A stretch of DNA of 64,000 bases, taken from assembly GCF_007827695.1 (NCBI RefSeq), contig NZ_VITA01000006.1, forward strand, positions 310,001 through 374,000, given 5' to 3'. The notes under the pieces are model-generated. The model was given only the letters and a program-made list of their open reading frames with translations. It had not been told where the DNA came from and did no database searches. Positions 17,187-26,115 of the stretch are shown here, one piece after another (positions within the stretch are counted from its first letter, which is position 1; every line of letters starts with the position of its first letter). The translations under genes and the position numbers were made by a program. This stretch comes from Sinorhizobium medicae. GTDB lineage: Bacteria > Pseudomonadota > Alphaproteobacteria > Rhizobiales > Rhizobiaceae.

Positions 17187-18776
17187 TTAGCTGTCGAACC
17201 AGACGCGGCTTCCGACATAGCCGTTCGAAAGGTCGTTGCCGATGTCGTGCACGAAACCTTTCAGCGAAGCGGAGGCGGCGTTCACATAGTCGTTGAAGAC
17301 CGGCAGAATGAGGCCGCCTTCATCGCGCACCATGAGAGCCATGGTATGGTAGAGCGCCTTGCGCTTGGCTTCGTCCAGTTCGGAGCGCGCCTGCAGGAGC
17401 AGCTTGTCGAAATCCTCTCGCTTGAACCGCGTGTCGTTCCATTCCGCACTCGAAAGATAGGAGGTGGAATAGCGGGAGTCCTGTGTGGGGCGGCCGCCCC
17501 AGTAGGATGCGCAGAAAGGCTGCACATTCCAGACATTGGTCCAGTAGCCGTCTTCCGGTTCGCGACGTACCTCGATTTCGATGCCGGCCTTGCGGGCGCT
17601 TTCCTGGAAGAGGACGGAGGCGTCGACCGCGCCCGGGAAGGCGGCGTCGGATGTGCGCAGCAGGATCGGCCGGTCATGGCCGGACTTCTTGTAGTGGAAG
17701 GCGGCCTTGTCGGGATCGTAGGCACGCTGCTCGATGCCTTCAGGTGCGAGCGCGTAGTTTTCATTGACCGGATAATCGTTGCCGAGCGTGCCAAAGCCGC
17801 CGAGCACACGGTCGAGAATGGCCTGCCGGTCGATCGCATATTTCAGCGCGAGCCTCAGGTCGTTATTGTCGAAGGGGCTCGTGTCGCAATGCATGAGGAA
17901 GCTGTAGAAGCCCTTGCCCGAAGTCTGCAGAATTTCCACGCGGGGCGCGCGCTTGAGCAGCGGCACGGTTTTCGGTTCGACGCCGTTGATGAAGTGCACC
18001 TGCCCGGAGGAAAGCGCCGCAATGCGCGCCGTGGTGTCATTCATGACGATGATTTCGACGCTGTCGACATAGCCGCGGTCCGAGCGCCAGTCGGCGGTGT
18101 TCTTTTCAAAGGTCGCACGTATACCGGCTTCGTAGCTTGCGAGCTTGTAGGGTCCGGTGCCGACCGGCGAAGCCGGATTATCGACGCCGCCGTCCGGCTG
18201 AATGATGAGGTGATAGTCGGTCAGCAGAAGCGGCAGGTCGGCATTGCCTTCCGTCAGCGTCAGGACGAGATCGCCGGCCTTTTCCTCAATTGCCTTCACG
18301 GAGCGCATAAGTCCCAGCGCGCCCGATTTGGAGCCTTCGTCGGAGTGCCGCTTCAAGGTTGCGATCACGTCTGCAACGGCGAGTTTCCTGCCATCGTGGA
18401 ACGCAATGTCCTTTCGAATCTTGAACGTCCAGACCGAAGCGTCGGCCGACGACTCCCAGGAGGAAGCGATTGACGGCAGCGGAGCGCCGGTCTCGGGATG
18501 GGATTCGACCAGTGTGTCGCCCCAGAGATGGCCGATTACGAAGGATACGGAACCGCTGTAGCTTGCCGGGTCGAGTGAATCGGTTGTCGCGCCGCCGTCG
18601 AGGCCGAGCTTCAGATGGCCGCCTCGCTTCGGTTCCTGCGCCCGCGCTTCACCGCCTACGAGTGAACTGCCGAGCCCTGCGGCGATGCCAAGCGCTGCTG
18701 TGCCCGCGAGAAAGCCGCGCCGGTTGATGCCGGCCGGGACGATGAGGCCATCGGGACGCTTCGTGAATTCGGTCAT
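17187..18776 (-). CDS. Peptide/opine-type ABC transporter substrate-binding protein (family 5), paralogue A
   Basis: 529 residues. A Tat signal with 'NRRGFLAGTAALGIAAGLG' ends near 'GEARAQ', then the SBP family 5 fold follows ('SSWESSADASVWTFKIRKDIAFHDG', 'DLRLALKYAIDRQAIL'). It is the same length as, and mostly identical by eye to, the protein at 23401-24990. It has no permease genes of its own next to it; the nearest are those at 19.8-23.4 kb. The ATG at 18776 has GGGGA upstream. The divergent XRE regulator gene starts 128 bp away. Confidence 0.88.
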   Translation of the reverse strand: MTEFTKRPDGLIVPAGINRRGFLAGTAALGIAAGLGSSLVGGEARAQEPKRGGHLKLGLDGGATTDSLDPASYSGSVSFVIGHLWGDTLVESHPETGAPLPSIASSWESSADASVWTFKIRKDIAFHDGRKLAVADVIATLKRHSDEGSKSGALGLMRSVKAIEEKAGDLVLTLTEGNADLPLLLTDYHLIIQPDGGVDNPASPVGTGPYKLASYEAGIRATFEKNTADWRSDRGYVDSVEIIVMNDTTARIAALSSGQVHFINGVEPKTVPLLKRAPRVEILQTSGKGFYSFLMHCDTSPFDNNDLRLALKYAIDRQAILDRVLGGFGTLGNDYPVNENYALAPEGIEQRAYDPDKAAFHYKKSGHDRPILLRTSDAAFPGAVDASVLFQESARKAGIEIEVRREPEDGYWTNVWNVQPFCASYWGGRPTQDSRYSTSYLSSAEWNDTRFKREDFDKLLLQARSELDEAKRKALYHTMALMVRDEGGLILPVFNDYVNAASASLKGFVHDIGNDLSNGYVGSRVWFDS

Positions 18777-18903
18777 TCCAGTTCCCCTTGAGTGTTTTGT
18801 TGGGAGGAAATCTAGCGCCTGCCGGGCGCCAGACAATTTCGCGACTTGACGCTGGTTTTCGCTGCTTTACGCTATCGGCGAACCGGGACTGGAACCACCG
18901 ACC

Positions 18904-19698
18904 TTGCCGCAGGACGATATATTCGCGACCAATCTGCGTTTCGCCTGTGCGACGCGGCGCTCGATCTCGCAGGTCTGCCGCGAGATCGGCATAAATCGCC
19001 AGCAGTTCAATCGATATATCAGCGGTGAAGCGCGGCCCTCGGCCCATAATGTTGCGCGGATCGCGGCCTTCTTCGGCCTTTCGGCCGATGATTTTTTGCT
19101 GCCGCCAAAACTCTTCGAGGCCCGCATGATCCGCCCGGAGCGACACCGCCTGGAAGCGGGGCAGCTTCTCGAGGGGTTCCCGGGCGATGCCGCAGCCCTT
19201 CGCCGTCATTTCGGCTACTACCAGACCTATCATCTTTCGCTCTCCTGGCCCGGTTTCGTCGTCTGTTCCTGCGCGCATATCTATGAGGAAGGCGGCTCGA
19301 TCCGGGTAAAATCGATCGAGCGCATACGCGACAGGGCGAACGAGATCGAGCAGTTCTCAAAATATGTCGGACTTGTCACCTTCTGGCGAAACCGCATTTT
19401 CATTGCCGAGCGCACCGTGGGGCAGGCGGCGATGCTGGCGCAGACGATCCTGATGCCGTTCGAGTTGCACCAGCGGGTCTATCTGCGCGGCACGACGATG
19501 GGGGTTTCATGGCGCAAGGAGAACCTGCCCTACGCATCGCGGATGATCTGGCGGCATATCGGTCAGGATCCGGACAAGCGTCAGATGCTTTCGCGTTGCG
19601 GGCTGGTGCCGTTTGGCGCGCGGCATCTGCCGTCCGCGGTGAGACGCTTTCTCGAGGTGCCCGAGGCCGAGGTGCTGACCATTCCGGCGGAGTATTAG
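18904..19698 (+). CDS. XRE-type HTH transcriptional regulator
   Basis: 264 residues. The N-terminal third is an XRE HTH ('SISQVCREIGINRQQFNRYISGEARPSAHNVARIAAFFGLS'-type, residues about 19-60). The remaining 190 residues are a conserved but unnamed domain. The start is taken as TTG at 18904; a stop at 18847-18849 limits the frame and no ATG or GTG lies before the HTH. It sits between the two paralogous transporter binding proteins and is divergent from paralogue A, so control of the peptide importer is plausible. The stop codon's last base begins a palindromic repeat. Confidence 0.8.
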   Translation: MPQDDIFATNLRFACATRRSISQVCREIGINRQQFNRYISGEARPSAHNVARIAAFFGLSADDFLLPPKLFEARMIRPERHRLEAGQLLEGFPGDAAALRRHFGYYQTYHLSLSWPGFVVCSCAHIYEEGGSIRVKSIERIRDRANEIEQFSKYVGLVTFWRNRIFIAERTVGQAAMLAQTILMPFELHQRVYLRGTTMGVSWRKENLPYASRMIWRHIGQDPDKRQMLSRCGLVPFGARHLPSAVRRFLEVPEAEVLTIPAEY

Positions 19699-19802
19699 AG
19701 CGGGATGAGAAAAAGCGTGCGCGGTTTTCCGCCCGCATTCCGCTCTTTGGAAGCGATCACGTTCATGTTTCCAGGTCGACCCGACCTAAAAACATCGTGA
19801 TC
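19698..19802. repeat. Two-part palindromic repeat of a rhizobial intergenic type
   Basis: The first half runs from GAGCGGGATG to CATTCCGCTC and the second from GATCACGTTCATGTTT to AAACATCGTGATC, with AGGTCGACCCGACCT in the middle. Both halves are near-perfect inverted repeats. The pattern differs from the GCCCCTC-type repeats in the window and resembles another repeat family common in Rhizobiaceae. It lies between a plus-strand and a minus-strand gene end, so it may act as a two-way terminator. Confidence 0.6.
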
Positions 19803-19843
19803 TCGGCAGGCCGAGTGGCGGCCATGGCGGCCGCCACTCGCAC

Positions 19844-21475
19844 TCAATTGCCGGCACTTTCCATCCGGCGCGTCTGCAGCACCTTTTCGAGCCAGCCGAT
19901 TTCCATTTCCGGAACCGACTTCAGAAGCAGGTCGGTATAGTCATCAAAGGGCGGCGCAAGGACTTTCGATTTCGGGCCGAAGCGCACCAGCCGACCGCGA
20001 TGCATCACGGCGACGCTGTCGGCGATCGCCCGGACGATGGCGATGTCGTGAGTGATGAAGACATAGGAAACGGCGGTTTCCTCCTGCAGTTTCAGAAGGA
20101 GGTTCAGGATGCCTTCCGCAACCAGCGGATCGAGCGCCGAAGTCGGCTCGTCGCAGAGGATGATCTCCGGTTGGGCGGCGAGCGCCCGGGCGATCGCAAC
20201 GCGCTGCTTCTGCCCCCCGGAAAGCTCGGCCGGGTAACGGTCGAGGAAGGGCGTCCCCATTTCGATCTGGTCCAGCAGTTCCTTGACCCGCTCGGTCTTC
20301 CTGGCGCCGTGCATGCCGAAGTAGAACGAGAGCGGCCGCCCGACGATGTCGCGCACCGTCTGGCGCGGGTTCATCGCCGTATCGGCCATCTGGTAGATCA
20401 TCTGGATCCGGCGCAGTTCGTCGTTGGATCGGCCTTTCAGCGCTTTCGGCAATTCCTTTCCTTCGAAGGTGATGCGCCCTTCGCTTGGCGGCAACAGCCC
20501 GGTGATGACGCGCGCGAGCGTCGATTTGCCTGAGCCGGATTCGCCGACGATTGCCAGCGTCTGGCCCTTCGGCAGGTGCATCGAGACGTCGTGCAATACC
20601 TTGAAGCCGTTCGCGTAGCCGGCATGCACATGTTCGATCTTGAGCAGCGAGCCGGTCTGGTCCGGAGCTTCGTCGCGTTTGGCCTGACGGACGCTGACGA
20701 GGGCGCGGGTGTATTCCTCCCGCGGAGCCTCGATCACCTGCTTCGTCGTGCCGTATTCGACAGTCTTGCCGTGACGCAGCACCATGATGTCATCGGAAAT
20801 CTGGGCTACGACCGCGAGATCGTGGGTGATGTAGAGTGCCGCCGTATCGGTCTCCTCGATCGCGTGCTTTATCGCCGCGAGCACATCGATCTGGGTGGTC
20901 ACGTCCAGCGCGGTCGTCGGCTCGTCGAAGACGATCAGATCCGGCTTGGAGCAAAGCGCCATGGCGGTCATGGCGCGCTGCAATTGGCCGCCCGATACCT
21001 GATGAGGGTAGCGATCGCCGAAGTTTTCCGGGTTGGGGAGGCCGAGGACCCGGAACAGATAGAGCGCACGTTCGCTTGCCTCTTCACGGCTCATGATGCC
21101 GTGGCGAAGCGAAGCCTCGATCACCTGGTCGCCGAGCTTGTGGGCGGGGTTGAAGGCGGCGGCCGCGGACTGTGCGACGTAGCACACCTGTGCGCCGCGC
21201 ACGGCGTTGATGCCGCTGCGGCCGAGCGTCAGTATGTTCTTGCCGTTCAGCAGGACCTCGCCGCCGATAATACGGCATCCGCCGCGGCCATAGGCCAGCG
21301 CAGAAAGACCGATCGTCGATTTGCCGGCACCGGACTCGCCGATGAGGCCGAGTACCTTGCCCTTTTCGAGGTCGAAGGAAACGCCCTCGACCAGCGTGAC
21401 GACCTTCGGCGGCTCGCCCGGGGGATAGCTCGTCGCCTCGATCTTCAGGTTCTTGACGGAAAGCAGATCAGGCAT
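19844..21475 (-). CDS. ABC transporter ATPase, fused double domain (OppD-OppF type)
   Basis: 543 residues with two complete nucleotide-binding domains. The first (about residues 1-260) has Walker A 'GESGAGKS', signature 'VSGGQLQRAMTAMAL' and Walker B 'LIVFDEPTTALD'. The second (about 270-530) has 'GESGSGKS', 'LSGGQKQRVAIARAL' and 'IILCDEPTSALD'. It therefore supplies both ATPases of a peptide/nickel-type importer in one chain. It overlaps the upstream permease gene by 8 bp. The C-terminal piece after each domain has the oligopeptide-transporter 'APPFDDYTDLLLKSVPEM' extension. Confidence 0.92.
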   Translation of the reverse strand: MPDLLSVKNLKIEATSYPPGEPPKVVTLVEGVSFDLEKGKVLGLIGESGAGKSTIGLSALAYGRGGCRIIGGEVLLNGKNILTLGRSGINAVRGAQVCYVAQSAAAAFNPAHKLGDQVIEASLRHGIMSREEASERALYLFRVLGLPNPENFGDRYPHQVSGGQLQRAMTAMALCSKPDLIVFDEPTTALDVTTQIDVLAAIKHAIEETDTAALYITHDLAVVAQISDDIMVLRHGKTVEYGTTKQVIEAPREEYTRALVSVRQAKRDEAPDQTGSLLKIEHVHAGYANGFKVLHDVSMHLPKGQTLAIVGESGSGKSTLARVITGLLPPSEGRITFEGKELPKALKGRSNDELRRIQMIYQMADTAMNPRQTVRDIVGRPLSFYFGMHGARKTERVKELLDQIEMGTPFLDRYPAELSGGQKQRVAIARALAAQPEIILCDEPTSALDPLVAEGILNLLLKLQEETAVSYVFITHDIAIVRAIADSVAVMHRGRLVRFGPKSKVLAPPFDDYTDLLLKSVPEMEIGWLEKVLQTRRMESAGN

Positions 21476-22295
21476 CGCCGCGGCCTCCTTTCAGGCTGGA
21501 GGTGCGCTTCATCAGCCAGTCGACGACGAGATTGACGCAGATTGCGAGGGCCGCGATCGCGCCGCCAGGGATGAGTGCGGCCGATATGCCGAAGATGATG
21601 CCGTCCTTGTTGTCCTTGACCATGCCGCCCCAATCGGCGGCCGGCGGTTGAATGCCGAGGCCGAGGAAGGAGAGGGTGGAGAGGAACAGGATCGAGAAGG
21701 CGAAGCGCAGACCGAACTCGGCGAGGAGTGGCGACAGCGTGTTCGGCAGGATCTCCCGGAAAATGATCCAGACAGTGCCTTCGCCGCGCAGTCGCGCAGC
21801 CTCGACGAACTCCATGACCGCGACATCGAGTGCGACGGCGCGGCCGATGCGGAAGACACGGGTCGAATCGAGCACGGCCATGACGAGGACGAGGATCCAC
21901 AGATGCTGCGGCAGCACTGCGAGAACGACGAGTGCGAAAATCAGCGTCGGCACCGCCATCATCAGGTCGTTGAAGCGGGAGAAAAATTGATCGACGAAGC
22001 CGCCGGTGACGGCCGCGGTGAAGCTCAGGATCATACCGAGAGCGAAGGATATCACGGTTGCCGCCAGCGCGACGAAGATCGTCGTTCGAGCGCCGTAGAT
22101 CAGACGCGAGAGCAGGTCGCGGCCGAGATTGTCCGTGCCGAGGAGGAAATCGCCGCCGGCCGGCAGCCAGACATCGCCCACCACCTCGCGCTCGCCAAAG
22201 GGGGCGAGAAGGGGAGCAAAGAGGGCGCAGAAAATTGCGATAGCAATGCCGATGATGCCGATCCAGGCACTGAAGGGTATGGTTCTCAAGTTCAT
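21468..22295 (-). CDS. Peptide-type ABC transporter permease, DppC/OppC-like
   Basis: 275 residues. It carries an N-terminal membrane segment, the OppC motif 'GGDFLLGTDNLGRDLLSRLIYGARTT', then five further segments and an EAA loop ('FVEAARLRGEGTVWIIFREILPNTL'). The ATG at 22295 gives a normal family length; the open frame extends upstream, but into the coding sequence of the partner permease. It overlaps that gene's stop by 4 bp and is the second membrane subunit of the importer. Confidence 0.9.
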   Translation of the reverse strand: MNLRTIPFSAWIGIIGIAIAIFCALFAPLLAPFGEREVVGDVWLPAGGDFLLGTDNLGRDLLSRLIYGARTTIFVALAATVISFALGMILSFTAAVTGGFVDQFFSRFNDLMMAVPTLIFALVVLAVLPQHLWILVLVMAVLDSTRVFRIGRAVALDVAVMEFVEAARLRGEGTVWIIFREILPNTLSPLLAEFGLRFAFSILFLSTLSFLGLGIQPPAADWGGMVKDNKDGIIFGISAALIPGGAIAALAICVNLVVDWLMKRTSSLKGGRGDA

Positions 22296-23401
22296 CGCGG
22301 ATGCCTCAATCTCGGATTGGCGAGAATGGCGAGAATGTCTGCCGCCATGTTGAGGAAGATATAGAAGGCCGCAAAGATCAGCCCGCATGCCTGCACGACG
22401 GGCATATCGCGCACCGTTACGGCATCCACCATATATTGCCCCATGCCGGGATAGACGAAGACGACCTCGACGACGACCACGCCGACGACGAGATAGGCAA
22501 GGTTCAACGCGATGACGTTGATGACAGGCGCCACGGCGTTGGGGGCGGCGTGGCGCGCGATGATGCGGAACGTGCCGAGGCCCTTGAGTTCGGCTGTCTC
22601 CACATAGGCCGAGGACATGACGTTGAGGATCGCCGCGCGCGTCATGCGCATCATATGAGCGAGAACCACCAGCACGAGGGTTGCGACCGGAAGTGCGATC
22701 GCCGAAAGCCGATCGGTAAAGCCCATGCCGTTATAGACGGTCGCGGGAAAGGTGGCTACGCCCCATTCGACGGCGAAGTACATGATCAGCAGATAGCCGA
22801 TGAAAAACTCCGGCAGCGAAATCGCCGCGAGCGATATCACATTGATGATCTTGTCCGGCAGGCGATTTCGGAATTGCACCGCGAGCATTCCAAGTCCCAC
22901 CGCGAGCGGCACGGAGACGAGCGCCGCGAAGAAGGCGAGGAAGAGCGAGTTGCCGAGGCGATTGCCTATCTGTTCGCTGACGGAGTTCCTGCTTGCCCAT
23001 GAGGTGCCGAAATCGCCTTGAACGGCACCGCCGAGCCAACTGAGATAGCGCTCGCTCCAGGGGCGGTCGAGCCCGAGATCCTGGCGGATGTTCTCGACGG
23101 CCTGGGGTGTCGCCGATTGGCCGAGATAAGTGGTGGCGAAATCGCCGGGCAGGGCTTCGATGCCGCCGAAGATCATCAGCGATACGGCAAAGAGCAAGCC
23201 GACGCTCAAGCCAAGGCGCTGGAGGATCAGCGCGGCGAGTGGGCGGCGAAAGGCGAAGCGCTGCCAGATCGTCCCGCCGCGCTCTTCCGCGGCCGGGTTG
23301 GGTTTGGCTGGGATACCGGCAAGATCGGAGGACCGCAGGGCTGTCTCGCCTGCGGTCGCATCCGTCGCGACCGGACCCGTGATCGGTCCGCTTTCCATCA
23401 T
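22292..23401 (-). CDS. Peptide-type ABC transporter permease, DppB/OppB-like
   Basis: About 369 residues. An unusual N-terminal extension of roughly 55 polar residues precedes the first membrane segment ('LILQRLGLSVGLLFAVSLMIFGGIEALPGDFA'-type). The rest is the typical OppB fold with 'LGLDRPWSERYLSWLGGAVQGDFGTS' and an EAA loop 'YVETAELKGLGTFRIIARHAAPNAV'. The start is ATG at 23401 (or 23398), which overlaps the binding-protein stop as TGATG; ATG at 23416 is also in frame. The long N-tail is not needed for the fold; a later start cannot be excluded. Confidence 0.88.
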   Translation of the reverse strand: MMESGPITGPVATDATAGETALRSSDLAGIPAKPNPAAEERGGTIWQRFAFRRPLAALILQRLGLSVGLLFAVSLMIFGGIEALPGDFATTYLGQSATPQAVENIRQDLGLDRPWSERYLSWLGGAVQGDFGTSWASRNSVSEQIGNRLGNSLFLAFFAALVSVPLAVGLGMLAVQFRNRLPDKIINVISLAAISLPEFFIGYLLIMYFAVEWGVATFPATVYNGMGFTDRLSAIALPVATLVLVVLAHMMRMTRAAILNVMSSAYVETAELKGLGTFRIIARHAAPNAVAPVINVIALNLAYLVVGVVVVEVVFVYPGMGQYMVDAVTVRDMPVVQACGLIFAAFYIFLNMAADILAILANPRLRHPR

Positions 23402-24990
23402 CAGGCGTCCAGCCATACCCTGGTCGCGACATAGCCGTTGGACATGTCGTTGCCGATGTCGTGGACATAGCCCTTCACCGTCTTGCCGGCCGCGTTCACG
23501 AAGTCGTTGAACATGGGCAGGATCAGGCCGCCCTCGTCGCGCACCATCATCGCCATGGTGCGGTACATGTCCTTGCGCTTGGCTTCGTCCAGCTCGGAAC
23601 GCGCCTCAAGCAGGATCTTGTCGAAATCCGGACGCTTGAAACGGGTGTCGTTCCAGTCGGCCGTCGAGAGATAGGCGGTGGAGTACATCTGATCCTGGGT
23701 CGGGCGTCCGCCCCAATAAGATGTCGAGAAAGGCTGGACGTTCCAGACATTGGACCAGTAGCCGTCGCCGGGCTCGCGCTTGACCTCGATCTCGATGCCG
23801 GCCTTCCTGGCGCTCGCCTGGTAGAGAACCGCGGCGTCGACCGCGTTCGGGAAGGCGACGTCGGAGGTGCGCAGCAGCACCGGACCGCTATGGCCGGATT
23901 TCTTGTAGTGGAATGCGGCCTTGTCGGGGTCGTAAGTGCGTTGCTCTATCCCTTCCGGGAAAAGCGCATAGGTGTCGTTGATCGGGAAGTCGTTCCCGAT
24001 CTTGCCGTAGCCGCCGAGGATGCGCTCTACGAGGGTCTCGCGGTCCATGGCATATTTCAGCGCCATGCGCAGATCGTTGTTGTCGAAGGGCGCCGTGTTG
24101 CAATGCATGATGAACACGTAGTGGCCGCGGCCGGACGTGTTGAGGATTTCAACAGTCGGCGCCTTCTTCAGCAGATTGACGGTTTTAGGATCGACGCGGT
24201 TGATGAAGTGGACCTGGCCCGAGGAAAGCGCCGCGACACGCGCCGTCGCGTCGTTCATGGCGATCAATTCGATGGAATCGACGAAGCCGCGGTCGGTGCG
24301 CCAGTCGTCCGGGTTCTTCTCGAACGTGGCGCGTATGCCCGGCTCGAAGCTTGCGACCTTGTAGGGACCGGTACCGATCATCGCATCGGGATTGTCGGTG
24401 CCGCCGTTCGGCTGGATGATCAAATGGTAGTCGGTCAAAAGCAGCGGCAGGTCCGCATTGCCTTCCGTCAGCACCAGGACGAGCTTATCGCCATCGGCCT
24501 TGATTTCCTTGATGGATTTCATCACGCCGAGCGCGCCGGACTCGGATTTTTCATCCGTGTGTCGCTGCAGAGTCTTGATGACGTCGTCGATCGTCAGTTC
24601 CTTGCCGTCATGGAATTTCACGCCCTTGCGGATCGTAAAGGTCCAGGTGGACGCATCGGCGGAGGGTTCCCAGGATTCCGCAAGTGCCGGCACCGGCTCG
24701 CCGGTCGTCGGATGGCTCTCGACCAGCATGTCGCCCCAGTTGCGGCCGACGACGAACATGAATTGCGACAGGGCCTTTGCGGGGTCCCGCGAGTCCGTTG
24801 CAGCAGCCCCTTCTAGGCCGAGCTTAAGGTGACCGCCGCGTTTTGGCTCCTGCGCTGCGGCGCTGGACGCGAAGAGCATATTTGCGCTCGACGCGGCAAT
24901 GCCGAGAGCGGCTGCGCGTCCGAGAAACTCGCGCCGCTTCATCTTGCCGAGCATGACCTGACGAGCCAAGTAGTCTTTGTAATCGCTCAT
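23401..24990 (-). CDS. Peptide/opine-type ABC transporter substrate-binding protein (family 5), paralogue B
   Basis: 529 residues with a Tat signal ('KRREFLGRAAALGIAASS', cleavage near 'SSAAAQ') and the SBP family 5 fold. It is the first gene of the DppB-DppC-DppDF operon and is coupled to DppB by TGATG. It is a close relative of the protein at 17187-18776: the 'EPKRGGHLKLGL', 'LTEGNADLPLLLTDYHLIIQP' and 'GIEQR-YDPDKAAFHYKKSGH' blocks are shared. The ATG at 24990 follows AGGAAGGGAA. Ligand is unknown; the family includes dipeptides, opines, nickel and glycosides. Confidence 0.9.
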   Translation of the reverse strand: MSDYKDYLARQVMLGKMKRREFLGRAAALGIAASSANMLFASSAAAQEPKRGGHLKLGLEGAAATDSRDPAKALSQFMFVVGRNWGDMLVESHPTTGEPVPALAESWEPSADASTWTFTIRKGVKFHDGKELTIDDVIKTLQRHTDEKSESGALGVMKSIKEIKADGDKLVLVLTEGNADLPLLLTDYHLIIQPNGGTDNPDAMIGTGPYKVASFEPGIRATFEKNPDDWRTDRGFVDSIELIAMNDATARVAALSSGQVHFINRVDPKTVNLLKKAPTVEILNTSGRGHYVFIMHCNTAPFDNNDLRMALKYAMDRETLVERILGGYGKIGNDFPINDTYALFPEGIEQRTYDPDKAAFHYKKSGHSGPVLLRTSDVAFPNAVDAAVLYQASARKAGIEIEVKREPGDGYWSNVWNVQPFSTSYWGGRPTQDQMYSTAYLSTADWNDTRFKRPDFDKILLEARSELDEAKRKDMYRTMAMMVRDEGGLILPMFNDFVNAAGKTVKGYVHDIGNDMSNGYVATRVWLDA

Positions 24991-25328
24991 TCCGCTGTTC
25001 CCTTCCTGGGTCGGCATTCGCCGATCGTTGTGATTGGTAGAGTGTTCGCGCATTGCCATCGGTCGATGGCCGGAAGGTGGTTTGCAGTCCACCGTGATGG
25101 TTCCTATCCTGACCTCCTTCTTCGAGCCGTTTTCGCGCTACCCGCCCTGTTCAACCATAAGGCTAACCGCTCGGGCCGGGCTTGTAACGTCCTAAATTAT
25201 AAATCTTTCCCATAAGCATGTCTTATGGAATGACTGATCATCCGCACACACCGGTGTTCGCGGCGCGCCACGCTGAACGGCCGGTATTATCCGGCTCCTC
25301 TCCAGTTTGCGGCCGATGACCGCTTGTC
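24991..25328. other. 338-bp non-coding region upstream of the peptide-type importer
   Basis: This stretch has no plausible gene. It should hold the promoter of the minus-strand importer operon and the end of the enoyl-CoA hydratase transcript. The only clear structure is a dyad at 25210-25228; it includes an AT-rich patch (25190-25225) in otherwise GC-rich DNA, which fits a promoter or operator. Confidence 0.5.
25210..25228. promoter_or_regulatory. Palindromic operator candidate upstream of the peptide-type importer
   Basis: CCATAAG (25210-25216) and CTTATGG (25222-25228) are perfect inverted repeats around a 5-base centre in an AT-rich patch. The distance to the importer start codon is about 220 bp. 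It lacks a T-run, so an operator is more likely than a terminator. Confidence 0.4.
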
Positions 25329-26111
25329 TCAGCGTCCCTTCCAGACCGGGTCGCGCTTTTCCGCGAAGGCGCGGGCGCCCTCCAGCTGGTCTTCGCTCGA
25401 ATAGAGGGTGTCGACCGTCTTGAACTGGCGGCGGGTGACCCGGTTCATCGTGGTCTGGAAGTCCCGGCCTTCCGCATCACGGACGACTTCCTTGATCGCG
25501 GCATAGACGAGCGGCGGTCCGCTTTCGAGCAGGCGCGCCAGCTCCCAGGCTCTGTCCATCAGCCGTCCGGCCGGCAGAATTTCATTGACGAAGCCCCAGC
25601 GATTCGCCTCGACCGCGTCGAGCCAGCGGCCGGTGAGCAGCATGTCCATGGCAATGTGATAGGGGATGCGTTTCGGCAGTTTGATCGACGCGGCATCGGC
25701 AAGCGTGCCCGAGCGGATCTCCGGGAGTGCAAAACTCGCATGTTCGGTTGCGAGGATGAGGTCGGTGGAGAGTGCGATCTCCAGCCCACCACCGCAACAA
25801 ATGCCGTTGACGGCCGCGATGATCGGCTTGTTGAGGTCACGCAATTCCTGCATGCCGCCGAAGCCGCCGACGCCATAGTCTCCGTCGACTGCGTCGCCGT
25901 CTGCCGCCGCCTTCAGGTCCCAGCCCGGGCAGAAGAACTTCTCCCCGGCGCCTGTGATGATCGCGACGCGAAGCTCCGGGTCGTCCCGAAAATCGCGGAA
26001 GATCTCGCCCATGATGCGGCTGGTCTTCAGATCGATGGCATTGGCCTTCGGCCGGTCGATCGTGACTTCGAGAATGCCACCTTCGCGGCGGGTATGGATC
26101 GGTCCGGTCAT
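25329..26111 (-). CDS. Enoyl-CoA hydratase/isomerase family protein, CaiD-like
   Basis: 260 residues of the crotonase fold. It has 'IIAAVNGICCGGGLEIALSTDLILA' with the oxyanion-hole Gly and first catalytic Glu, and 'FALPEIRSG' with the second Glu. The wording is close to carnitinyl-CoA dehydratase (CaiD), which hydrates crotonobetainyl-CoA. It ends an operon after an acyl-CoA ligase and an acyl-CoA dehydrogenase, 4 bp behind the ligase. With them it could hydrate the product of acyl-CoA dehydrogenation. The carnitine enzymes next door support, but do not prove, a betaine-type substrate. Confidence 0.82.
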   Translation of the reverse strand: MTGPIHTRREGGILEVTIDRPKANAIDLKTSRIMGEIFRDFRDDPELRVAIITGAGEKFFCPGWDLKAAADGDAVDGDYGVGGFGGMQELRDLNKPIIAAVNGICCGGGLEIALSTDLILATEHASFALPEIRSGTLADAASIKLPKRIPYHIAMDMLLTGRWLDAVEANRWGFVNEILPAGRLMDRAWELARLLESGPPLVYAAIKEVVRDAEGRDFQTTMNRVTRRQFKTVDTLYSSEDQLEGARAFAEKRDPVWKGR

Positions 26112-26115
26112 AGGG

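Noticed and set aside
23461..24816. Long plus-strand frame opposite the binding protein paralogue B
   Set aside because: Antisense shadow; a similar shadow occurs opposite paralogue A (17028-18473) simply because the two genes are related.
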